Source of the DNA: Ferriphaselus amnicola
Lineage (GTDB): Bacteria > Pseudomonadota > Gammaproteobacteria > Burkholderiales > Gallionellaceae
DNA length: 64,000 bases
Direction: 5' to 3'
Assembly (NCBI RefSeq): GCF_000974685.2
Contig: NZ_AP018738.1
Coordinates: forward strand, 1,922,001 to 1,986,000
The position numbers and the translations under genes are program-made. This document shows positions 1 to 7,889 of the stretch, piece by piece. Every line of letters begins with the position of its first letter. Positions within the stretch are counted from its first letter, which is position 1. The notes beneath the pieces are model-generated. The model was not told the origin of the DNA, searched no databases, and saw only the letters and a list, made by a program, of their open reading frames with translations.

Positions 1-432
1 GTCAGTGAGGATCCGACGTAGATCGGGGTGACCGGTAAAGATGATGCCGTACAGATCGAAGGCTTCGCGCTCGAACCAGTTGGCAGCTGGCCAGATGTCA
101 TTGACCGAAGCCACCACAGGAAAGTCATCTTCCTCGGCAAACACTCGCACGCGCAGACGATAGTTATTCGCCACGGACATCAGGTGATACACCACGGCGA
201 AGCGCTTGCCTTCCCAGACATCGTCGCCACCGAAAGCGGAGTAGTCCATGCCGCACAAGTCAATCAACTGCTCAAAACGCAAGCCATCAGCATCGCGCAG
301 CTTGAGCATCACGTCGGACATGTCACGCGCGCGCACCACAATGGTCAGTTCACCCAGCGCTTCCGTGCTGCTCACCAGACATTCTGGGAACGCCTCACTC
401 AGCTTGCTAGCCAATACATTCAGGTCAGCCAT
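1..432 (-). CDS. nuoC: NADH-quinone oxidoreductase subunit C (partial, C-terminus beyond the window)
   Basis: Subunit of the peripheral arm of respiratory complex I, which passes electrons from NADH to quinone at the inner membrane. The first 144 codons are present, read from ATG at 432, and the frame stays open to the window edge. The translation begins [17 protein letters not shown] and carries the typical NuoC stretch [20 protein letters not shown] near its visible end. It follows nuoB by 8 bases, in the usual nuoA-nuoB-nuoC order. The remaining nuo genes must lie to the left of the window. Confidence 0.95.
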   Translation of the reverse strand, partial: MADLNVLASKLSEAFPECLVSSTEALGELTIVVRARDMSDVMLKLRDADGLRFEQLIDLCGMDYSAFGGDDVWEGKRFAVVYHLMSVANNYRLRVRVFAEEDDFPVVASVNDIWPAANWFEREAFDLYGIIFTGHPDLRRILTD

Positions 433-440
433 ATCTAGTC

Positions 441-917
441 CTAACGAGCGATGGTATTGGTGCGCTTGATCTTGTTCTGCAACTGGATCAAACCGTACAA
501 AAGCGCCTCAGCGGTGGGCGGACAGCCAGGAACATAGACATCCACCGGCACGATGCGATCACAGCCGCGCACCACAGAGTACGAGTAATGGTAGTAGCCG
601 CCGCCATTGGCACAGGAACCCATGGAAAGCACCCAGCGCGGCTCGGCCATCTGGTCATACACCTTTCGCAAAGCTGGGGCCATCTTGTTGCACAGCGTAC
701 CAGCCACAATCATCAAGTCAGATTGACGCGGGCTGGGACGGAACACGATACCGAAACGATCCAAGTCGTAGCGTGAAGCGCCCGCCTGCATCATCTCCAC
801 CGCACAACATGCCAGACCAAAGGTCATTGGCCACAAGGAACCGGTACGGGTGTAGTTAATTACCGTATCCAGCGAAGTGGTCACGAACCCCTTCTCAAGA
901 ATGCCTTCTATTCCCAC
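441..917 (-). CDS. nuoB: NADH-quinone oxidoreductase subunit B
   Basis: Subunit of complex I that carries the terminal [4Fe-4S] cluster N2 next to the quinone site. The expected cysteine ligands are visible: a CC pair in the ACCAVEM segment, one in GSCANGG and one in VPGCPPT. I chose GTG at 917 as start because the protein then begins [11 protein letters not shown], the usual betaproteobacterial N-terminus, at about 158 residues. An upstream ATG at 1028 would add 37 residues that only read through nuoA. The start overlaps the nuoA stop by a few bases, so the two genes are probably translationally coupled. Confidence 0.96.
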   Translation of the reverse strand: MGIEGILEKGFVTTSLDTVINYTRTGSLWPMTFGLACCAVEMMQAGASRYDLDRFGIVFRPSPRQSDLMIVAGTLCNKMAPALRKVYDQMAEPRWVLSMGSCANGGGYYHYSYSVVRGCDRIVPVDVYVPGCPPTAEALLYGLIQLQNKIKRTNTIAR

Positions 918-1264
918 TCCAAAGCCCCCTTCATCCATTCGTACACAAAGCCAACCACGAGGATGGCTAAGAAGATCATCATGGAAACGAAACCGAACAT
1001 GCCGATTTCCTTGAGCACAACAGCCCACGGAAACAGGAACGCAATTTCAAGATCGAACAGAATAAACAGAATGGCCACGAGGTAGTAGCGCACATCGAAC
1101 TTCATGCGCGCATCTTCAAAGGCTTCAAAGCCACACTCGTAAGGCGACAACTTGGCATCGTCGGGACGATTCGGCGCGGCAAGCCTACCCAGCACCATAG
1201 GAACTACGCCCACTGCCAATCCGACACAGATGAACAACAGAACTGGAAAATAGTTTTCCAACAT
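908..1264 (-). CDS. nuoA: NADH-quinone oxidoreductase subunit A
   Basis: Small membrane subunit of complex I (118 residues) with three predicted membrane helices, near residues 5-27, 62-82 and 90-110. The loop with [17 protein letters not shown] is the family hallmark. It is first in the nuo cluster. About 240 bases without a gene separate it from dnaB, and a promoter candidate lies there, so the nuo operon probably begins here. Confidence 0.96.
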   Translation of the reverse strand: MLENYFPVLLFICVGLAVGVVPMVLGRLAAPNRPDDAKLSPYECGFEAFEDARMKFDVRYYLVAILFILFDLEIAFLFPWAVVLKEIGMFGFVSMMIFLAILVVGFVYEWMKGALEWE

Positions 1265-1435
1265 CAGAGCTTCTCCCCTCTGCGCTACATTACGGCGACG
1301 CTATATGCGTCCGTCATTGTTATTGGCTAAACAGAGTAAACCGAGTTTATTTTTATTATTACCCTAGCTACTCACTCACGTAGTCGACAACACACCGCTC
1401 AACTACCGAATCTGCTGCCCCATTTGAGGTGTCGG

Positions 1436-1465
1436 ATTATTACCGACAGGGCGTGAGCCGGTCAA
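1436..1465 (-). promoter_or_regulatory. Candidate sigma-70 promoter of the nuo operon
   Basis: On the minus strand TTGACC (1465-1460) and AATAAT (1441-1436) are 18 bases apart, each matching five of six consensus positions. The implied leader before nuoA is about 165 bases. The sequence match is direct; its use is inferred. Confidence 0.45.
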
Positions 1466-1506
1466 CATAAATTCCATACTTCGCCGCATCTAATCCAGCA
1501 ATTGCA

Positions 1507-2892
1507 CTAACCGGGAGCATAGCTCTCAAAGCGCGTGTATTCGCCACGGAAGGTCAGCGAGACCGTGCCAATAGGGCCGTTACGCTGCTTGCCGATGATG
1601 ATCTCCGCCCTACCCTTATCCGGTGAATCCGAGTTGTAAACCTCGTCACGATAGATGAACAAGATCAAGTCGGCATCCTGCTCAATAGCGCCAGACTCGC
1701 GCAAATCAGACATCACGGGGCGCTTATTCGGACGCTGCTCCAAGCTACGATTGAGCTGCGACAGCGCAATCACGGGCACGTGCAACTCCTTGGCTAATGC
1801 CTTAAGTGAGCGGGATATCTCCGAGATCTCGGTGGCTCGATTCTCGCTAGCCTTGCCGGAGGGAGAGCTCATCAACTGTAAATAGTCGATGACGATCAAG
1901 CCCAATCCGTGCTCACTTTGGCGAGCCAAGCGACGCGAGCGCGCGCGCAGCTCCAACACATTCAAACCTGGAGTCTCATCAATATGAATCGGCGCATCGT
2001 TCAGCAGACCAATGGCATGAGTCAAGCGCCCCCAGTCTTCATCCTCCAGCTTGCCCGTGCGCAACGAGTGCTGATTCAAACGCCCGATCGAGCCTATCAT
2101 CCGCATCACTAGTTGCGCGCCACCCATTTCCATACTAAAAATCGCCACCGGCTTGGAAGTCTCCAGCGCGATGTTTTCCGCCATATTGATGGAAAAAGCC
2201 GTCTTACCCATACTCGGACGTCCGGCCACAATGATGAGGTCGCCCGGTTGCAGACCTGATGTCATGCGATCCAAGTCAGTGAAGCCGGTCGCCACTCCCG
2301 TCACTTCACTGTGATTTTCCCGCGCATAAAGTGTCTCGATGCGCTCCACCACCTGGGTCAGCAACGGCGGCATAGAGAGAAAACCCTGCTTACCGCGCGA
2401 ACCCGCTTCCGCGATCTTCAACACCTTGCTTTCTGCCTCATCAAGCAGCTGCCCAGCATCACGCCCGGCGGGAGCGAAACCACTGGCGGCGATGTCGTTC
2501 CCAACTTCAACCAACTGACGCATGATGGCGCGCTCACGCACGATCTCGGCATAACGTTTGATGTTTGCTGCAGAAGGCACGTTCTGCGCCAGCGAACCTA
2601 GATAAGCCAATCCGCCCGCTTCATCCAACTTGCCCGCGATTTCCAGTGCTTCTGCCACAGTGATCACATCCACCGGACGCGCCCGCTCCGATAAGCGCAT
2701 GATATGTTCAAAGATTAGCCTATGCTCGCGCCGATAAAAATCATCCAGATGAATGACATCGGCGACCTTGTCCCACGCACTAACATCCAGCAACAAGCCA
2801 CCAAGCACTGACTGCTCGGCCTCGACCGAGTGCGGCGGCAACTTGATTTGATCCAATTGAGGGTCAGCGGGCGGAGCGGAATAGTTTTGCAT
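1507..2892 (-). CDS. dnaB: Replicative DNA helicase DnaB
   Basis: Ring helicase that unwinds DNA at the replication fork. It has an N-terminal DnaB domain (residues about 15-120) and a C-terminal RecA-like ATPase with Walker A GRPSMGKT at 224-231 and the LIVIDYLQLM Walker B strand. I chose ATG at 2892 (461 residues), because the protein then starts about 20 residues before the conserved PHSVEAEQSVLGG. The longer frame to 3003 has a poor, non-conserved leader. It stands alone between the nuo operon and flgM, without the rpsF/rplI genes that often accompany it. Confidence 0.97.
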   Translation of the reverse strand: MQNYSAPPADPQLDQIKLPPHSVEAEQSVLGGLLLDVSAWDKVADVIHLDDFYRREHRLIFEHIMRLSERARPVDVITVAEALEIAGKLDEAGGLAYLGSLAQNVPSAANIKRYAEIVRERAIMRQLVEVGNDIAASGFAPAGRDAGQLLDEAESKVLKIAEAGSRGKQGFLSMPPLLTQVVERIETLYARENHSEVTGVATGFTDLDRMTSGLQPGDLIIVAGRPSMGKTAFSINMAENIALETSKPVAIFSMEMGGAQLVMRMIGSIGRLNQHSLRTGKLEDEDWGRLTHAIGLLNDAPIHIDETPGLNVLELRARSRRLARQSEHGLGLIVIDYLQLMSSPSGKASENRATEISEISRSLKALAKELHVPVIALSQLNRSLEQRPNKRPVMSDLRESGAIEQDADLILFIYRDEVYNSDSPDKGRAEIIIGKQRNGPIGTVSLTFRGEYTRFESYAPG

Positions 2893-3070
2893 CTCAGAGC
2901 CAAGCAGAAAAATACTGGGCTTGATTCTAGCATTTCTCGTAGCCAGATTCCCCGCTTCGACTCCCGCCACCAGCGGTTTCAGCATTGTATGCAAGGCTCC
3001 CATCCGGTATAAAGCTACGGGAAAGCAATAAGACTGGATCCGTGTAACAAATATACTTACCGCCCACTCC

Positions 3071-3097
3071 TAAAGTATTGCATCCCACTGCCGATGA
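3071..3097 (+). promoter_or_regulatory. Sigma-28 (FliA) promoter of flgMN
   Basis: TAAAGTAT (3071-3078), an 11-base spacer and GCCGATGA (3090-3097) closely match the FliA consensus TAAAGTTT-N11-GCCGATAA. It ends 34 bases before the flgM start. FliA would therefore make its own inhibitor FlgM, the usual flagellar feedback loop. Confidence 0.75.
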
Positions 3098-3131
3098 AGA
3101 CGGCATACAGATCTAGCAAAAGGTGAATCCC

Positions 3132-3449
3132 GTGAAAATCGAAAAGCCCAGCAGCAAGCCATTACCCTCCGCTCCGATAGGCGAAGGCAGCACCAGATCT
3201 CCGTCAAGCAAAGCGGGCAGTGCCACCACCAGCAATCCCAACACAAGCACCTCAGTTCATCTCGGGGCGACGTCGGCGCAGCTACGCAGCATGGAAAGCA
3301 GCATGAGCAACACGCCTGTTGTTGATGTCGCCAAGGTCGCCGAAATCAGACAAGCCATCAGCGAAGGTCGCTTCCAGATCAACTCCGGCGTCGTTGCTGA
3401 CCGCCTCATCGCAACCGCGCGTGAGCTACTAGGCGCTGGCGCACATTGA
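3132..3449 (+). CDS. flgM: Anti-sigma-28 factor FlgM
   Basis: Negative regulator that binds FliA until it is exported through the finished hook-basal body. The C-terminal half (VAEIRQAISEGRFQINSGVVADRLIATARELL) is the conserved FlgM sigma-binding region; the N-terminal half is Ser/Thr/Pro-rich and probably disordered. I prefer GTG at 3132 because AAAGG at 3117-3121 is well spaced from it and the protein then starts MKIEKP, like other FlgM. GTG at 3123 is the alternative. It is followed after 17 bases by flgN and preceded by a sigma-28 promoter. Confidence 0.9.
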   Translation: MKIEKPSSKPLPSAPIGEGSTRSPSSKAGSATTSNPNTSTSVHLGATSAQLRSMESSMSNTPVVDVAKVAEIRQAISEGRFQINSGVVADRLIATARELLGAGAH

Positions 3450-3466
3450 TAGAGTCTTAGCAAGCA

Positions 3467-3916
3467 ATGTCTGACGTCACCTCCCGCCTACATGACGAGC
3501 GAGACGCATTGAATGCGTTTGTAACTCTACTCGAAACTGAACAAGTCATTCTGACCAGCGAGGACACCTCCCCGCTCTTGGATTTAGCTGAGTCTAAGAG
3601 CAAGTCCGCCAATCGCCTCACCGTCATCATCAACGCCCGCCGCGATGCACTACGCAATACAGGCGGCCTAGACATGAGCTCTTGGCTACAGTCAGTTGCC
3701 CCAAATGCCCTACCCATCTGGCTCGAGATACTCCAACTGGCTGAGCGTGCGCAGCAACTGAACAACACGAACGGCGAGCTGATTCAAGTACGTATGCGCC
3801 ACAATCAACAAGCCCTTGGCGTGTTACATAGCGCAGCCAGCAATAGTGCTGGACTATATGGCCGCGATGGCCAGCCCAATCTACCCAGCGCTCGCCGCAC
3901 TCTAGGCACAGTTTAA
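3467..3916 (+). CDS. flgN: Flagellar export chaperone FlgN
   Basis: Cytoplasmic chaperone for the hook-filament junction proteins FlgK and FlgL. The 149-residue product is mostly helical, with a coiled-coil N-terminus (LHDERDALNAFVTLLETEQ) and the NNTNGELIQVRMRHNQQALGVL type C-terminal segment seen in FlgN. Its place directly behind flgM supports the call. The last residues are low in conservation. It is convergent with motD, about 95 bases away. Confidence 0.85.
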   Translation: MSDVTSRLHDERDALNAFVTLLETEQVILTSEDTSPLLDLAESKSKSANRLTVIINARRDALRNTGGLDMSSWLQSVAPNALPIWLEILQLAERAQQLNNTNGELIQVRMRHNQQALGVLHSAASNSAGLYGRDGQPNLPSARRTLGTV

Positions 3917-3936
3917 TAGCCGCATCTCAGCACTTC

Positions 3937-3963
3937 AGATCGGCGAAAACCCTGCTTTCTTTA
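3937..3963 (-). promoter_or_regulatory. Sigma-28-like promoter antisense to flgN-flgM
   Basis: The minus strand reads TAAAGAAA (3963-3956), an 11-base spacer and GCCGATCT (3944-3937), with exactly the spacing of the flgM promoter. It lies just past the flgN stop and points back across flgN and flgM towards dnaB. The match is seen; a transcript is inferred. Confidence 0.45.
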
Positions 3964-4011
3964 CGATGAAAAATCACTGTTTAGACAGCGTTACAGCTGC
4001 GCTTGCCAGCA

Positions 4012-4779
4012 TCACTGGACTGGTACTTGCCCAGTCCGCTCAGCTTGTGGCGCGAGAATGGAGATGGCGATACGCCGATTCTTGGCGCGCCCTTCAGGGG
4101 TGGCATTCAGCGTTAACGGTTGATTGTCCGCCATACCTACCGCGGTTAGACGTTTGGAGGCGACTCCTTGCGTAATGAACAAACGCACAACACTAGAAGC
4201 GCGCGCCGAAGATAACTCCCAGTTGGATGGATAGAGCGGCGTATGGATGGGAATATCATCCGTATGACCATTCACCTCGATGCTGTGATCATCCGCCACC
4301 AATAGTTTCGCGACCTCAGACAACGTGCCGACCGCCGCAGCTTGGATTTCAGCCTGCCCAGTCTCGAATAGCACGCTGGCATTAATCTCCAACTCAATAC
4401 CGCGATTAGTTTGTGAAACTGCGACCTGCCCGCTCTTGATCAGTGCACCCATGACCCGATTCAAGTCACCGGTCACCTTTTTGATGAATTCATCGCGCTT
4501 ACGCTGCGCTTCCGCCATTTTGGCATTACGACGATCAGCTAAGGAGCGGAGAAACAGCTCTTCTTGCGTCAGCGCGATGACCGTACTAGCAGACGATTGA
4601 TTACTGTTAAAAGCCTCCGACAAAGATGAGCTAAACACCTTGAACTTACCCTCATTCACCGAGGAGATGCCATACATCACCACAAAGAATGCAAACAACA
4701 AGGTGATGAAATCAGCGTAAGAAATCAACCAGCGCTCGTGATTTTCATGGTCTTGCCTTTTACGACGACGCAGCGCCAT
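4012..4779 (-). CDS. motD: Flagellar motor stator protein MotD (MotB family)
   Basis: Proton-channel and peptidoglycan-anchoring half of a stator. One membrane helix near residues 18-38 contains the proton-binding aspartate (SYADFITLLFAFFVVMY, Asp23). The C-terminal OmpA-like domain (about 130-240) has NGHTDDIP and the NRRIAISIL end that binds cell wall. The N-terminal pattern NHERWLISYADF is that of MotD in pseudomonads rather than classical MotB. It follows motC by 6 bases in a fliA-motC-motD operon. A second stator pair (MotAB) is not visible in this window. Confidence 0.9.
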   Translation of the reverse strand: MALRRRKRQDHENHERWLISYADFITLLFAFFVVMYGISSVNEGKFKVFSSSLSEAFNSNQSSASTVIALTQEELFLRSLADRRNAKMAEAQRKRDEFIKKVTGDLNRVMGALIKSGQVAVSQTNRGIELEINASVLFETGQAEIQAAAVGTLSEVAKLLVADDHSIEVNGHTDDIPIHTPLYPSNWELSSARASSVVRLFITQGVASKRLTAVGMADNQPLTLNATPEGRAKNRRIAISILAPQAERTGQVPVQ

Positions 4780-4785
4780 GACCGA

Positions 4786-5526
4786 CTACTCCAGATACCC
4801 TTGCAACTTGGTTTCGATGAAACGCGGATGCTCACCGTTAGCGATCATCATCAGTCCATCAATCACCAAAGTCTGTCGTTTTGACTGCGCCATGATGTGC
4901 GCCTTCAACTTATTTGCTATGGGTAGGAATACCAGATTGGCCAAACCCACGCCGTAGATAGTAGAAACGAAAGCCACCGCGATGCCCGCCCCCAACTTAG
5001 ACGGCTCACCCAGTGTCTGCATCACATGCACCAGCCCCAGCACGGCACCTATGATACCGATGGTAGGAGCATAACCCGCCGCCGACTCCCACACCCGCGA
5101 AGATTGCCAACTTAGCTGTTCGTGCGTATCCACATCAACTTCCAGCACTTCGCGAATCTTCTCGGCGCTATTGCCATCCACCAACAACTGCAAACCCTTT
5201 TGCATAAAAGGTTCACGAATCTCTGCAATTCGGTTTTCCAACATCAGGATACCATCGCGACGAGACAGCACGCTCCACTCCACCACTTGAGCGATCAGCT
5301 GTTGCATATCAGGATGCGGCGGAAAGAACACCCAGCGCCCCATACTGATCCCAGTAAAGAAGACCTTGCGTGGGCTTTGCAACATTACCGCCCCCAAAGT
5401 GCCACCGAACACGATGAGGAATGCTGTCGTTTGGAACAGACTGCCCAAGGTGCCACCTTCCAATAACTGCCCCCCGAAAATCCCCGTGATAGCGATCAGC
5501 AACCCGAATAAACTGAGCTTATCCAT
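4786..5526 (-). CDS. motC: Flagellar motor stator protein MotC (MotA family)
   Basis: Membrane stator subunit that couples ion flow to rotor torque through FliG. The 246-residue product has four hydrophobic segments, two near the N-terminus (LFGLLIAITGIFGG, TAFLIVFGGTLGAV) and two late (APTIGIIGAVLGLVHVM, ISTIYGVGLANLVFLPIA-type), with the large cytoplasmic loop between. Its ATG overlaps the fliA stop as TGATG, so translation is probably coupled to fliA. It pairs with motD. Confidence 0.92.
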   Translation of the reverse strand: MDKLSLFGLLIAITGIFGGQLLEGGTLGSLFQTTAFLIVFGGTLGAVMLQSPRKVFFTGISMGRWVFFPPHPDMQQLIAQVVEWSVLSRRDGILMLENRIAEIREPFMQKGLQLLVDGNSAEKIREVLEVDVDTHEQLSWQSSRVWESAAGYAPTIGIIGAVLGLVHVMQTLGEPSKLGAGIAVAFVSTIYGVGLANLVFLPIANKLKAHIMAQSKRQTLVIDGLMMIANGEHPRFIETKLQGYLE

Positions 5527-6236
5527 CAGTGACCTTTCAAGTTAGTACGCAAGCGTGACACCGCCTGACTATGCAACTGGCACACACGAGACTCACTGAC
5601 TCCAAGCACCTCGCCGATTTCCCTCAGGTTCATATCCTGCTCGTAGTGCATACCCATCATCATGCGTTCGCGCTCAGGCAGGTTCTCGATCGCTTTCATC
5701 AGGGCATTACGGAAACGCGCATCCTGAATCAATTCGAGCGGATCGGCATCCTCGCCGAACTCGTGACGCTCGAAGAAGTCCTCATCACCCTCCTCATGAA
5801 AATCCTCGTAATAGACCAATTGCGCGCCGCGCGACCCACCCAGCATTTCTTGATATTCGGCCAGCGGAATGTCCATTTCCTTAGCGATTTCACTCTCGGA
5901 AGGTGCCCGACCTAGTTTTTGCTGCAACGTGCTGATACTCGCTTCGATACGACGCATATCTCGCCGTAGGCTACGCGGCAACCAATCCGCACTACGCAGC
6001 TCATCCAACATAGCTCCGCGAATACGTTGCGCAGCATAGGTCTCGAACTGCGCCCCACGCAGCTCGTCGTAACGTCCAACAGCATCTAGCAGTCCAATCA
6101 TACCCGCCTGAATGATGTCATTCACCTCGACGCTACTCGGCAGTTTTGCCATCATGTGATGCGCGATACGCTTTACCAGCGGCGCATACTCCTTCAGGCA
6201 CTGCTCCTTGTCATTCTTTCCGGTCGCCGTGTACAT
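5526..6236 (-). CDS. fliA: RNA polymerase sigma-28 factor FliA
   Basis: Sigma factor for late flagellar and chemotaxis genes. Sigma region 2 is at about residues 15-85 (YAPLVKRIAHHM, DIIQAGMIGLLDAVGRYD), region 3 in the middle and region 4 at the end (LREIGEVLGVSESRVCQLHSQ). I chose ATG at 6236 (236 residues, the usual size) over the in-frame ATG at 6296. The upstream neighbour is flhF; the flhG/fleN gene often found between them is missing. Candidate target promoters are seen at 3071, 3963 and 10976. Confidence 0.95.
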   Translation of the reverse strand: MYTATGKNDKEQCLKEYAPLVKRIAHHMMAKLPSSVEVNDIIQAGMIGLLDAVGRYDELRGAQFETYAAQRIRGAMLDELRSADWLPRSLRRDMRRIEASISTLQQKLGRAPSESEIAKEMDIPLAEYQEMLGGSRGAQLVYYEDFHEEGDEDFFERHEFGEDADPLELIQDARFRNALMKAIENLPERERMMMGMHYEQDMNLREIGEVLGVSESRVCQLHSQAVSRLRTNLKGH

Positions 6237-6317
6237 GGTTTGAAATTTTTTTGGCTTTCTTGACTCCCCGCCCAGCATTGTACATTCAGCGCACATAGTT
6301 TGTTCCCACTGACTGCA

Positions 6318-7592
6318 CTAGGCTGCCAATCTCCGACTCGCAGCAGGCGCCACCCCCTGCCCCGACATCAGAGCAGGCATCTCAAGCTCGTTCAACGCAA
6401 AGGGAGCCGACTGGGCAGCGGGCTTAAAGGCTCGGTGCAGCAAATAATCCACATTCACCTCATGCAGATCTTCAGGAACACGCTGACCATTAGCGATGTA
6501 ATGCAGTGGAATCTGGTGACGTACGGCAACATCAAGCACCGTACCCAATGAAACCGCCTCGTCAAGTTTGGTAGGGATACAGCCGACCACACCCACTGTA
6601 CGGTATTTGCGTACCACCTCCTCCAACGTATCGCCGCCACTGGTCGCATTCAGCAACAGCAACCGCTTCACTCCGCAGGAGTCGTACATCTGCGTCTGTG
6701 ATGCGACTCGACCATCTCGCTGCCCCATACCGATGGTATCGATCAGCACCAGATGTTTGTCGCGTAGCGCAGCCAGTGTGCGCTTGAGTTCGGCAACGTC
6801 ATGCACCGAATGAACCGACACTCCCAGCATCTTGGCGTAGATGCTCAATTGTTCATGGGCTCCGATCCGGTAACTATCGCTACTGATCAACGCCACCTTA
6901 TTTGCACCGTAGCGCACCACAGCACGAGCGGCAAGCTTGGCCGTCGTCGTGGTCTTGCCCACACCCGTCGGCCCGACCAAAGCATACACACCACCGCGCG
7001 TGACTAGGCTATCTTCCTGCTTGATGACCCGTAGGTTGTGTTCGACCACCTTACGTATCCAAGAGGGGCCCGCATCGTCAGGCAGCTTTTCCAACAGATG
7101 GCGTGCCAACGTCGCACTAAAGCCCGCATTCAACAATTCGCGCAACAACTTCGTCCGCTCGGGGCTACGCTGCTGCATCTCCGACCAACCGATGCACGCC
7201 AACTGCTCCTGCAGCATATTGCGCATTGATTTAATCTCACTCATCAGCGCACCTTGCTGATCCTGTACTGGCGCGATAGGCACTGCAGATGCTGTCATAC
7301 GGACAGGCTGAGGAGCCATTGGCGCGACAGGCGCCGCATCTGGAATTCGAGCCGTATAGCTCGCAAGCAGTTGCTGCGTACCGCTCATCACCTTCTTGGG
7401 CGCAGGCGCAGGAGCCGCTTGCTGGGTGCGCATTTCAGTCAGCGCGGACAACTCGGAGCCAGCCAAAGCCACGATCTCAACCCCCGCATCAACCTTACGA
7501 TTGGACAAGATCACCGCATCCGGCCCCAGATCATCACGTACCATCCGTAATGCATCGCGCGAAGTCGCTGCCACAAATTTTTTAGCGTTCAT
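6318..7592 (-). CDS. flhF: Flagellar biosynthesis GTPase FlhF
   Basis: SRP-family GTPase that sets the position of polar flagella and recruits FliF. It has the FlhF N-terminus (MNAKKFVAATSRDALRMVRDDLG), a Pro/Ala-rich linker at about 58-115, an N domain and the G domain with P-loop GPTGVGKTT at 207-215 and the DTIGMGQRD segment. ATG at 7592 gives 424 residues; an upstream ATG at 7622 adds ten non-conserved residues. The order flhA-kinase-flhF-fliA departs from the common flhA-flhF-fleN-fliA. Confidence 0.94.
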   Translation of the reverse strand: MNAKKFVAATSRDALRMVRDDLGPDAVILSNRKVDAGVEIVALAGSELSALTEMRTQQAAPAPAPKKVMSGTQQLLASYTARIPDAAPVAPMAPQPVRMTASAVPIAPVQDQQGALMSEIKSMRNMLQEQLACIGWSEMQQRSPERTKLLRELLNAGFSATLARHLLEKLPDDAGPSWIRKVVEHNLRVIKQEDSLVTRGGVYALVGPTGVGKTTTTAKLAARAVVRYGANKVALISSDSYRIGAHEQLSIYAKMLGVSVHSVHDVAELKRTLAALRDKHLVLIDTIGMGQRDGRVASQTQMYDSCGVKRLLLLNATSGGDTLEEVVRKYRTVGVVGCIPTKLDEAVSLGTVLDVAVRHQIPLHYIANGQRVPEDLHEVNVDYLLHRAFKPAAQSAPFALNELEMPALMSGQGVAPAASRRLAA

Positions 7593-7713
7593 ACTCCACC
7601 CCCTCGAATCACTCTCTTCCATCGCCCCTCAACTCGACGAGGCTCCTTCAGTGATGTTCATTATCAGGAAATGGTGTCAAATCAAACAGGCGAATAAAGG
7701 GGGGATTGCGGCA

Positions 7714-7886
7714 CTATTCCGCGTTGGTGAGGGCTAGGACCGACTGATTGCGCCCACCATTTTTGCCTGATAGAGCGCATGATCCGCCACTCTAAGTAAG
7801 GCGGCGGCTGAAAAACTCTTGCGGGGAGCCGCCGCCCCCAGACTAAAGTTGACCGATCGCAACATACTTCCCCAAGACCGAATCAT
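7714..7886 (-). pseudogene. Remnant of a GGDEF domain C-terminus, frameshifted
   Basis: Just past the kinase stop, the minus strand encodes VNFSLGA followed by SAAALLRVADHALYQAK, the end of a diguanylate cyclase domain (normally vTvSiGvA ... ADqALYrAKraGRN). At the T-run 7760-7764 the frame breaks: one extra base would restore NGGRNQSVLA up to a stop at 7714. As it stands the first frame ends at 7734. The GGDEF motif itself and everything upstream are gone. It lies 4 bases after the kinase stop and looks like the scar of a lost c-di-GMP gene or kinase tail. Confidence 0.6.
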
Positions 7887-7889
7887 CTG

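Noticed and set aside
1337..1360. TAAAC-cga-GTTTA followed by T-rich sequence as a terminator
   Set aside because: Five-base arms are too weak, and the T-run is on the plus strand, where no gene ends.
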